From assembly GCA_036321105.1 (NCBI GenBank), contig JAYEPQ010000014.1, positions 74,501-138,500 of the forward strand: a stretch of 64,000 nt of DNA, read 5' to 3'. The position numbers and the translations under genes are program-made. The notes beneath the pieces were generated by a model that was given only the letters and a program-made list of their open reading frames with translations, was not told the origin of the DNA and did not search any database. Position 1 is the stretch's first letter; each line of letters starts with the position of its first letter. The DNA is from Dracaena cambodiana (taxonomy: Eukaryota > Streptophyta > Magnoliopsida > Asparagales > Asparagaceae). This document shows, piece by piece, positions 24,147-33,799 of the stretch.

Positions 24147-24480
24147 TGGTGAACAAGCGACTATAGCCTCCATTAGTTCCGGTCGGAAGTGCCTTTGCTG
24201 TTATTTGACTGGCTTGGCGTCTTCTCTAATATTCAATCGGTATGTAGCAATCTGAGGATTGAGCCCGGGCATATCTTTGTAACTCCATGCGAACACGTCT
24301 ATGTATTCCTTAATAAGGGATACGAGTTCCTCCTTTTCTATGGGAGTTAGTGTGTCGCTTATAAAAATGGGTTTTGGATTCTCTTTCGTTCCCATATTAA
24401 CTTGTATCATTTTATCTTTTGTGGGTGGGTCATGTTGTTCAAACGGACATCCCAAAGAGTATCCATATATTTAGCTCAGG
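24147..24480 (-). pseudogene. Ty3/gypsy (Tat-type) reverse transcriptase N-terminus, interrupted by an LTR insertion
   Basis: The minus strand reads the entry to a Tat-type reverse transcriptase: 'PIFISDTLTPIEKEELVSL', 'YIDVFAWSYKDMPGLNP', 'DAKPVK', one stop (TAA near 24,204), then Q-Q-R-H-F-R-P-E-L-M-E-A-I. It breaks at 24,147, where the CA end of the plus-strand LTR begins. The catalytic part of the polymerase (YxDD) is not in the window. In a complete element the rest would lie to the left, but satellite sequence is found there. Confidence 0.85.
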
Positions 24481-25349
24481 ACTCATCTTGAATATCAATT
24501 GGCTCCTCATCGCTTTCTGGTACGGCTGAAACCATATTTACAGTTAGAGATTGAAACCAAGCGCCGGTACTTAAATCGGAATTGTGATCTAATGGATAAA
24601 GATCTCCGTCGGTCGAAGAGTTCTCTTCGAATTTATATGGCGGTGTGGGAGGAGTGGATACATACCCCAATCTCCTTCGAGTTTTATGATAGTAGTCTGG
24701 GCTCTTCCCTCTTGGTCTAAATGAGGGTACAAGATTTCTTCGCCCTTTCCCAAAGTTTAATCCCGGTTTCTGGGTAAAATTATAATCCATCTTTTCCATT
24801 ATCTGTCAGGATTTCTGTTCATATAGGTAAAATTGAGATGATGTTTGCTCATCACTTTCACTACTTTGCCTTCGGTTAGGCAATGTAACCACTTTACCGA
24901 AGACAATTGGTTTCTGAGATACCTGTCGAGAAGGTACTTCAAAGAAGTGATCTCGTCCTTTTGTTATTTTGGGATTGAGACAGGAGGGATGACCTGATTG
25001 GCAAGTGATATGCCGTCAGAACTTTGAGTTTGGACAGGTCATCTGCCTCGATAGATGTACAAGAGGGTTCAGACTCGGTAGCGACAACAGGCTCGTAAAC
25101 TAACTTTATATTTTCATTAATAACTCACTCATCATCAGCTACTTTAGTTACACTAATACTATCAAAGTCCATATTAAAATTCATACGAGGGTTTATCTCA
25201 TAATCACTCACATCATCCTCTCCTGGGGATTCATATTCAGCATTCGCCTCATTGCCACTGTCGCAGGGTTCTTCAGACTCTTTAGGGATCTCATAGGGGA
25301 CCTCATGGGTCGGCTTATACAGCATGGCATCAGTGAAGTAATTCTCCAA
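24476..25349 (-). pseudogene. Protease-RT linker of the minus-strand Tat-type element
   Basis: Two frames (24,476-24,799 and 25,125-25,349) with stops between them. The first contains 'GLNFGKGRRNLVPSFRPRG' and 'DYYHKTRRRLGY', a linker typical of Tat polyproteins between protease and reverse transcriptase. The second is acidic and low-complexity. Together they connect the protease at 25,460-25,760 with the RT start at 24,455. Confidence 0.7.
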
Positions 25350-25439
25350 CCCTTTAAATGGTTGTCTATCTGCAATTAATATCCGGACTTCTCCTTACTC
25401 ATCGTAGTATTTCATGCATTGATGGAGAGTCGATGAGAC

Positions 25440-25850
25440 TATCATATAGGCATGAATCCACGGTTATTCCAAGAGGATATTGTAAGGCGTGTCTGCATCA
25501 ATGACGTAGCATGTAACTTCTGTCCTCAAGTCTCCGATCTGACATCGGAATCGGATCTTCCCAAGGGGACAGCTATCATTAGCATTGAACCCATAACTCG
25601 TGGTGTTTGTCGGTGTAAGGTGATGGGGTGAAATTTCCAGCAACTGCATTAATCATCTTGGAATAACACTTAGCGTAGACCCCGGATCGATTTGGATGCA
25701 GTCTACTTTCGTAGATCTGACATATCCAGTGAAATATAAAGTTCTATTATGCTTTATATTCCTCACATGCATATCTTCTGGGGAGAAAGTTATCTGCGGG
25801 ACATGCCTCCTCACTTGATGACAGCGAGAGCAGGAATCCCGTTCCTTATT
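25440..25850 (-). pseudogene. Retropepsin-like protease region of the minus-strand element
   Basis: Minus-strand reading gives 'ITFSPEDMHVRNIKHNR', then 'DCIQIDPGSTLSVIP' with the D-x-G-S/T active site form (about 25,700), a stop, and further on 'CYVIDADTPYNILLE', which matches the C-terminal part of plant gypsy proteases (normally D-A-x-x-x-Y-N-I-L-L-G-R). A TGA/TAA-interrupted frame and a missing G-R after the I-L-L show decay. Confidence 0.75.
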
Positions 25851-26057
25851 GGCTGGCTGAACAATCTATGTCAGGAAAGATTCAGAATCTGCCAAGGCCT
25901 CTCTTAATGCTTTCCGAGTTGACTTTGATAATCGTAGCAACTCGTAGAGCGTAACTTAAGCTGGGATATTAGCCAACTCAGTTATGATGTCAAATTTGAA
26001 TGAGACGTCTTTGATTTCTTCATCTTTCTTTGGACTTTTCTCGAAATGAAGTACTTT

Positions 26058-28020
26058 CTACTTTGCAAGCTTTGCAGGTTCCCCATATATATCCTTAGGG
26101 CCTACTCTTATATAGTCTTTAAGATAAGCTCTGTCGGATCGAGTGCCAGAGGGACCTGCCTCATCTTGGTGAGTAGCCATAATTTCGGCTGCCTCTTCAG
26201 AGTCCGTCAGTGCATTTGTGATTATGTATTCTTCTTTAATTTTTGCGAAAATAGTATTACTAGTCTGCTTCCTTCTTTGGCTATTCGATGCGGTCCATTG
26301 TTCGTCCTGTAGGAGATCAGGATGAACCCACATGACTTCCCCTCTTTGTGTCGTCACAAGGGTAAGTCCTTTCTGTGCCATCTCATGCGGGTCATAATTT
26401 CTCACGATAAGTTTTCCTGCTGGTACCGAAGTTACCCTTGCAGGGAACTCATGAGTTCCTACAACCAGGGTCGCCATATTGGCGGTAACTTTTTTCTGCT
26501 CCTCTTTTAGTATCAGAACTCCAGTCTCTATCAATGCATGAATCATGTTGTTCAGAGGGTAACAATTCTTGGTCGGTGTCCGACGTTCCGGTAGTATACC
26601 AGTAATTAGGGTCATTAGTTTATCCTACATCTTCTGGCTTTCGGTTTTTCGATAGCTTTAACATTCCCTTCCTGAGGAGGAGGTGGAATAGTGTGGGCGT
26701 CTGTTCTGCTTTGAAAGTATAGGTCCTTTCTTGTCGGGGCCTATTTTGACCTGTGCCTTTTTGGTTTTGAGGCCTTGGATTTAGAGAATTTGTTTACTTT
26801 GGAGCGGCATCAGATGTCATTACCACCTTTCCCTTATCCTTATTATTGTTTTGTGGGTGAGGTCTGTTATTTCTCATTCCATGAGATTCTTCAACCCGGC
26901 AAATCAAGTCCTCTGCTTGCTCTCCTTGTTTGAGCAAATCCTTCCAAGTCTTAGATTCTACAGCTCCCATCTTTAGGAGCACGTTAGTTTTAAGGTTGTG
27001 CCTGCAAGTCTCTACTAGAGTTTCCTAGGCCATTCCGTATTTGCAATGTACGGACTTCTCTCGAAAATTTTCTATAAAATCTTTCACTGTTTCTTATTCC
27101 CATTGCTTTGTTGCAAGGGGAGAATGAACCGATATTTCGGTATCATTCTCAAAGAAACAAGAAAGTGTTTTTCAAAATCATACCAAGCATTGATAGTACC
27201 TGGGAGCAACTGCATAAACTATGTAAAAGCAGACCCTTGAAAGGTACTTACAAATATCTTAGTCATTACTGGATCATTACCCATTAAATATCTTACTTGA
27301 GACAAGAAGTAATATATATGTTGACTGGGGGATCCTTTCCCATTATACGGGTCTAACTTGAGCGGTTTATATTTTTCGAGGTATGGTGTGAAATCCCACT
27401 CAAACGGGTACGATCTCGAAACCCCCGATTCTTTCAATTCCTTCTTGTGAATTAGGGCATCAAGTTGGCTCTGTAACTTTTCAATTTTTTCTTCATAAGG
27501 ATCATGGAAAGAATACTTATTATCATTCTCATATGCCGAATAAGCTTTTTCTTCTTTGGTTTCTTCATCCGTCTTGAATGGTATCTCCTCGTCTTTTTTG
27601 GCGGTTTTTCCAAGGAAGAAGTTTTAGTTTTATCTTCGACTATTTTTTGGGTATTCTCTACTATCTTTAAGAGTATCATTTTGAGATCCTTGATCGTTTT
27701 CTATTGAACTTGGATCATCTGTTCTTGGGCCTCCAATCTCTGATCAATATCGTCAGATTTATCCACCATATGTGATGCTGATTTTTGTGGTCGAGAAGAT
27801 GCAGAAGAGCGAGGTGAGGCTATGGCCGAGTTGTTGTTATCGTCATCACAAGAACCTTTTACGAGTTTCTTGTAATTTCGAGGGGCAACAGCACCTGATT
27901 TAAGCCGGGTGAAATGATGGGGTTCTTCATCACTTGATTCTGAATCATCCTCTTTATCTATGATTTTTTTACCCTTTCCGACCATGTTAGAGGTCACTAC
28001 TTTTCATTCTTTTTCTTTAA
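26058..28020 (-). pseudogene. Gag region of the minus-strand Tat-type element, multiply frameshifted
   Basis: Pieces in gag order on the minus strand: an acidic N-terminal part (27,997-27,701); then 'YPFEWDFTPYLEKYKPLKLD', 'YNGKGSPSQHIYYFLSQV' and 'STFQGSAFTWY' (27,437-27,200), the retrotransposon gag core; then 'WKDLLKQGEQAEDLICRVEE' (26,982-26,794); then a 185-codon frame (26,615-26,058) with 'NCYPLNNMIHALIETGVLIL', the H-x-x-x-DCY-type segment before protease. Stops and frameshifts occur between all blocks, so the copy is dead. No complete CCHC knuckle is visible. Confidence 0.8.
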
Positions 28021-28071
28021 TTTCTCGGAGAGCACCTTTTGTCCCCTTTGCAGGGTTTTTGTCTGACTCGA

Positions 28072-29390
28072 TTAGTCAAATACCAATACCCTTTTCTTAT
28101 TGTAGCAATAATTATTCAGTACAGCAGATACTACTGTCATAAGCTGCTCACAGTGACAAATAGGGTCTGGTTGGACTTGATTTATATTCCTCTTCTTTGT
28201 TAAGTACTCTCTGAGGTCAGCGACCTTAGATACAGAATTGTGGGGCCCACCTGATTGTTGAGAGAGTCCAGAGACCCACTGAAGTTTCTCAGAGTCATTG
28301 ATATTGAGTTTTTGTCCACCAATGCGATTATCAACTCTGATTTTATATTCAAGTTGTTTCACGCGGAGCTGAATATTAGCTTCACGTTTTGAAGCATTCA
28401 CGCGAAGCTTATAGCTTCGCACTTTACGCTGGCTTGGCATTTCTGCAGAAGTTTAACTTCTGATACTTTAGCCTCGCGTGGAGAGTTATCATCATATGCT
28501 GGCTTATGTTTGCGATTTATGCAAGTTATATCTTCGCATTTAACGCAATTTTTGCGATTAACGCAAGTCTCATTAGCTTTGTGATTTACACTAAGCTTAG
28601 TATTCTGTTTAATTTCGAGGTTGATAACCTCGAGTGGGGAACCACACGTAGAGTTATTTTCGCGATTAACGCGATTCTGGTGACTAACCTTGCATTTTAC
28701 GCGATGGTGAGAAGCTTTGCAATTAACGCAAATTTTACTGGCTTCGCAATTTACGCTAAGCTCAGTTTTAGCCTCGCATGGAGGGTCTCCATCATATACT
28801 GGCGCTATCTTCGAGTTATCCTCGCTTTTTACGCGAATTAAGTTGATTTTTCTAGTATTAAGTCCAGAATCAGTAGCCTCGTATGGAAAATCACATGCTG
28901 ACTTAGTCATAAGTTTGCGTTTAACGCGATATTGACTGGTCTTGCGATTGACGCAAGCCAGTTTGCGAGGTGCAGTAGTCTCGCGTTCTGCTACTTCATT
29001 AGCCTCACGTTTAATGCGGGCTTTGAGGGCTCTCCTCCTTACTCTCCGATTTTGATTGCGGAGTTGGGATCTGGTCAAACCAGTTTTCAGGCCTTCCTCG
29101 CTAGTAGAGAGGTCATTCTCTGTCAGGGATTTCTGCCCAAACGACGGCTCCAAAGCCGTGGTCTCCAAGGGTCCCCGTTTAACGGTGGATTCTCGATTAC
29201 CCAATTAATGGATATTGGAGCTCACGCGACGATAGCGCCGCATTTCGGTCAGATTACCTGATTCAGAGGAGAAATACTCCTCGTATTTCTGCTGGTCGAT
29301 CTCAAAGATGAGCATATTAATGTCGGATCCGATCTTTTCCACGTCAGATTGCGTTACGATCTCTTTTTCAGTAAAAGAAACGTCTTCCAC
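28072..29390 (-). pseudogene. 5' leader/ORF region of the minus-strand element with a short-motif array
   Basis: Upstream of gag, two minus-strand frames (29,390-29,205 and 29,204-28,398) are separated by a single stop at 29,205-29,207. They could be one ORF of about 330 codons; Ogre-type elements have an extra ORF here. The DNA is built from about 11 dispersed copies of a 14-16 bp motif of the form TTCGCRATTWACGCRA (clear at about 28,535, 28,553, 28,660, 28,717, 28,744, 28,914 and 28,943). In translation this gives a Cys/Asn/Arg-rich repeat ('CVNRK', 'VNCKA'). No known domain is recognised. A further frame at 28,072-28,440 is of the same kind. Confidence 0.5.
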
Positions 29391-29404
29391 TGTGGTCGTC
29401 AGTT
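29375..29404 (-). other. Candidate primer binding site next to the 5' LTR
   Basis: The minus strand reads GAACAAACTGACGACCACAG just after the presumed LTR end. Similar G-C-G-A-C-C-A-C-C-like PBS strings follow the 5' LTR of many Tat-type elements. This is from memory of the class and not a computed tRNA match. Confidence 0.4.
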
Positions 29405-30613
29405 TGTTCTCAGCAAAAATCTTACTTTCTTATATTGAAATAGCTTAATTACAATGAATGAGAACAAAAGAAAAACAAACGAGAGAATTTATAATTATTG
29501 CTCTCTTTTATAATAGAAAGTGGCTCTATGTGGCGATGGGATCTATTAAGTAGCTCATTTTGACGATCTAACGTGGAAATCTTCTTTCTTAATGAAGAAA
29601 ATGGTCAACCCTATATCTTCTCTGCTGGTCTTCACAAATTCAAGGCTCTCGCGCATAACTCGAATTCTCTAAATATGCAAAAAGCTCCGAAAAAGATCGC
29701 TTAAGGCTTCTTCAAGAGGGTATTTACAGTTTTGAGTCAATATAAGAGTTTCCAATAAAATAAAATTGGAAGGTAGTTGTATTCATCAAGGATTCTAATC
29801 AAATATCTTGTCTTGATTTAAATCACTTGAATATGAATTCTAATGGGACTCAATTTGAGTATTGGATAAACCCAAATCTCAATCACAATCAAATTAGAAT
29901 TCTAATCAAATCTGCTCTCGCAGAGTTAACACGGAGCTAAAAACACCAGAATGTGGAACTATGAATTAGCTCCGTGTTTTACTCAAACGCGAGGCTAAAT
30001 AGCCAAAATGCGGAGCTGCGGAGCTAGTTCCGCGTTCTGTGTGGAAAATTCCTTTTTTATTAGGAATTTTCACTACCAACAATGCTGATCTTAATGAATT
30101 CAAACCTCTCGCGTGTAACTTGAATTATCAAAGACCAAAAAGGATTCAAGGCTCTCTCGCGCAACTTGAACTCCAAAAAATCTCAAATGCTTCAAGGCTC
30201 TCTTGCGTAAGTTGAATTACAGATACCAAATGCCTCTAAAAGTCTTCCTCAAAGAGGGTATTTATAGACCTTAACTGGATATGCGAGTTTCCATAGGGAT
30301 AGGAATAGAAGGTGTTTATATCCATCCAGAATTCTAAACAAATATTTGATTTTGACTTAAATCTCTTATATCTGGATTCTGATTGGACTCAATTCGGGTA
30401 TTAGATAATCCCAAATCTCAATTACAATCAATTGAGGATTCTGAGAATCTGCCCACGCGGAGTTAAATACTCTGGACGTGAAGCTATAGATTTAGTTTCG
30501 CATTTTTACCTCTCACGCGGAGTTAAACTGGCCGACGTGAAGCTATGGACTTAGCTCCGCGTTCTGCGATTTATTTGTCACTTTTTCTTTATTTGGAAAT
30601 TTTACCTCTAACA
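29405..30613 (-). mobile_element. 5' LTR of the minus-strand element with a tandem U3/R duplication
   Basis: Two head-to-tail copies are visible on the minus strand. Copy B (30,613-30,083) begins TGTTAGAGGTAAAATTTCC. Copy A (from 30,081) begins TGTTGGTAGTGAAAATTCC. Both carry the GCGGAGTTAA-type motif, a TATA-like box (CTATAAATACCCTC near 30,255; GTAAATACCCTC near 29,735), a TCGCG-rich stretch and the end GAYCAGCA (30,083; 29,623). Only copy A continues into a U5-like part to about 29,405. Copies A and B are separated by one base, which resembles an LTR-LTR junction or an in-situ duplication. Confidence 0.65.
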
Positions 30614-30935
30614 ATTCTAGCATGGGACAGACAGTAAAAGGATAAATCTTTAAGCACAGCACTGACGGAATTGACAAAGTTTATTAGTTGTCACAAAATA
30701 TTATCATTTAGTGATATTTTTTACTTTGTCTTAAAAAACTCATCATTGAAGTAGTTTTTTGTGACAACAAATATTTATTGTCACCAAAAACAGATATTAA
30801 GTGAGGAGATCATCATGAATATTTATCATCGTCAATAAAAACTCATTTTTCGTTACAAGATTTGTTTGTTGTTGCAAAATCCTTCATTTAGTGACAATTC
30901 TTAAAGTTGTCACGAAAGTCCAGTTTCTTGTAGTG
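30614..30935 (-). mobile_element. CACTA (En/Spm) transposon terminus with subterminal repeats
   Basis: On the minus strand the segment starts CACTACAAGAAAC at 30,935, the classic plant CACTA end. It is followed by subterminal repeats built on TTTGTGACAACAAAT, TTGTCACTAAATGA and GTTGTCACAAAAT in both orientations. No transposase frame and no opposite end are in the window. The segment ends at the LTR of the minus-strand gypsy element, so that element probably inserted into the CACTA copy. Confidence 0.75.
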
Positions 30936-31394
30936 ATTCTCTTGCCTTCAAATTCTTTTTCCCTTTTTTCTGATTTTTTTCAACCAAAGATAAAAAGAAA
31001 ATGAAAAGATGCTTTTCAATGCGCTACCTTCTCCTGCCTTCATTAGTTGCAAGATTTAGATTTTAGAGGAGATTTTCTTAAGAGGGTGGTTTAAGTGTGC
31101 CAAGATTTAGCCAAGAAAAGCATGTGTTAAATCCTACAGGGGCCGCTGGTGGCCAATGAAATTTAAGCTTGTTTAACATAAGGGCGTACTATCAAAATTT
31201 CTCTATCAGACCATGAAAGGTTTTGCTATGAGAAATTACATATGACTCTAAGGAACTTGATAAAGTAAACGATCCTTGGAACCACATAAAAGCAATTGGT
31301 ATTGTCATTTTCATCTTGATCGAATATTTTAAATGATTATTAAAATGCCTTTTATTTTGTCACTGATTATTTCTACGCTTGGGTTCAAGTTAAA
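30936..31394. other. Intergenic, nothing recognised
   Basis: AT-rich single-copy-looking sequence without a long frame, repeat or RNA gene that I can support. Confidence 0.5.
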
Positions 31395-31990
31395 TTCAAC
31401 AACAACAACAACTAACCCTTTTATCCCAAATACTTGGGGTAGCCTATAAGAACTAAAAGAGACTCAAGTCATATCGACCACATGAATAATTATTTTCCAC
31501 GCATTCCTATTGTGAAATATGTCTTCGTGTAAGTCTCTAGCATCCATATCTTTTTGTAGAATCTCTATCCATATTTTCTTCGGTTATTCCTTCGCTCTTT
31601 TAACTTGTCCTACATTGACAAACGCCACTCGTCGAAGTGGTAAATCTGTAAACTCCGCTCATCGAAATGGTACATATGTATATCTCCGTTGCATATGACT
31701 AAATCAATTTAGACAATTTTTTCACATCTTCTCTTCGATGGGGACTACGCCTATCTTAGCACGAATATTTTCGTTTCTCACTTTATTGCTTCTAATTTTA
31801 CCGCACATCCATCGAAGCATACATATCTCTGTTACATTCGTGTTCTATAAATGGCATCTATTTATAACCTAGTATTTTGTGTCATATAGCAAAGTTGGTC
31901 TAATAGCAGTCTTATAAAATTTTCTTTTTAGCCTTAACGTTGTTACAATCACAAAGCTGGTTCAAGTTGTATTCAAGTCTAGATGTTTAA
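31395..31990 (-). mobile_element. RTE-type LINE 3' end, degenerate
   Basis: The plus strand begins with an (AAC)n run and then 'TTATCCCAAATACTTGGGGT', the reverse complement of the common 3' end of plant RTE LINEs (tag-end followed by TTG repeats). The remaining 550 bp fits the C-terminal part of the RTE polymerase in reverse, including the 'CATATAGCAAAGTTGGTCT' and 'CTTATAAAATTTTCTTTTTA' strings seen near the end of such ORFs. The copy is 5'-truncated and has no open frame. Confidence 0.75.
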
Positions 31991-33799
31991 CTTTTGATGA
32001 AAAAATTCTTACCAGAAGGATCAGTAATTCATTATGCCAAACTACAAAGTCATCTCTCATGAACAGACTCAAGGATGCCGTTTATATGTGCCGACTGATT
32101 TTACCAAAAGCTATTAGCTTGATTGAAAAACTCAACGGACTGGTTCTGGGTTGCTACTTGCTAGATGTACTAATTTAAATAGAGAGAGAGAGAGAGAGAG
32201 AGAGAGATATGATTTCTTTTAAGAAATGAGAATTGTTTCTGGGTTCATGTCAACAGTAATTACCCAACACAAAAAACAGGTCTATCTTTATCATAATTTA
32301 AAAATGAATGAAAACCAATCTAACAAATACTTGTTCTCTTCTGATGGCTGGACTTCTAGATAGAAAATATCATAAACCACTTAATTAAAGTATTGTGTTA
32401 TCTTATTTTGAAGAACGTCATATAGTAACTTGAGGTGGAGCATATAAGCTTGTACGTACCAAAAATACGATATTTATTAAGTATGATTATGTATATAAAC
32501 CTGATATGCTAGTACCATTCACTGCCCCAAGGTTCCTAGTTCTTATGAATTTGCTACTGGGCAAAAATTTTTGCTTGCGCATTATTCAGAGCAGCTCAGT
32601 CTTCCATTGAGATAGTTCTCCGGGGAGCCTGAGCTTCAATTTTAAATTTCAGGTTGTCAAGAAAACAGGGTCTATGTCTAATGCTAATGATCATGACTTC
32701 GAGCCATCATCTGAAAACAAGAGGCCAATCAGAGAGGTTGGAAAACAATGTCAGCTATCCCCAATTTGAGGGTTCGTTCTTCAAAGCTGCAGATCGTCCA
32801 AATGATGGCCTACCATTGAGTTCTCAACTATGGTTATTTTGTGAACTAGTTCCTAATAATGCATTCTCATGTGTATTAGTGCTGGGGTTTATGGATAAAA
32901 TGCTGTCCAATGAATGCACCTATACACTTCAGAAATACAAAATAAATCACTAATTTATATAACTCAGTAATCATTATAACAATCATTATCCTTTTAAAGA
33001 ACGTGTGTGTAATGTTTATATTTATAAATAGATTATTAAATCAAATTGAGTTGTCAACTCCACTATCTAGGCATCAGAACTTACTAGGTTGTCTCTGGTA
33101 TGATTCTGATACATATAGAATCCATTTTAAGTAGTAAGGAGGGTTACTTACTGAAACCAAAAGGTTCGTTGAGGCTTAAGTCACGTTTAGAGAACCTGTT
33201 TCAAGCTCCTGAAAGGAGACAAGTCTCCAAATACATATCCAACTGGAAGATGAATATTTAGTTATCTAAATGATGATTTTATACTTGCATATTTATATCT
33301 ATGACATGTGTGTATATGTGAATATGTAAAGGGTCAGTGAATCCTGTTCTTCCCCTCATGCTTCCATTCTTATACTCTTTCTTTTTTCATTCACTCTTCA
33401 CCGACAGATTTGATGTACTTTTCCTTTGTTGTTTTCTATTTCTTTTTCTTTTAACCATGTCTTATTCTTCACAAAGTTAGCTATACATAGTACATTTACT
33501 GCACACTTGTCCATTAGAACTTGTCATGCATGTTTATTTGGATGTTATTCTGAAACTTAATTTCGATGATCTCAAATATAAGCACCCCGCAATTTGTCCA
33601 TTGGGAAAAGCTTTCTTGTAGTTCTCATCGTTCATTGAGATTTGATGCACAACAGCGTGTATCAGGATCAAGAGCCTCTGGCCTTGTTAGGCAAATTCCT
33701 CCGACACGAAGTGCAGAAAACTTGTGCCATTCCTATTCAAGTTGTCTGCTTTTCCTTGGATTTTAAAGACGAAAGTATACAAATGGTTTTTTTTTTTTT
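31991..33799. other. Intergenic region with exon-like scraps and an (AG)n microsatellite
   Basis: An (AG)n run of about 14 repeats lies at 32,181-32,208. A short exon-like frame with a TTTCAG acceptor starts at about 32,653 (peptide begins V-V-K-K-T-G-S), and another open stretch lies at 33,566-33,766. I cannot assign either to a family; they may be debris of a gene. A poly(T) run at 33,786-33,803 precedes the inverted satellite block. Confidence 0.4.

Noticed and set aside
17670..29390. A single Tat element whose 3' half was inverted
   Set aside because: Inverting 17.7-24.1 kb would give a sensible gene order, but the LTR sequences at 23.8-24.1 and 29.4-30.6 kb do not match, and the plus-strand LTR stops with a CA end inside the RT reading frame, which fits nested insertion better.
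32654..32953. A short protein gene
   Set aside because: An exon-like scrap with no recognisable family and no supporting neighbours; recorded only as intergenic debris.
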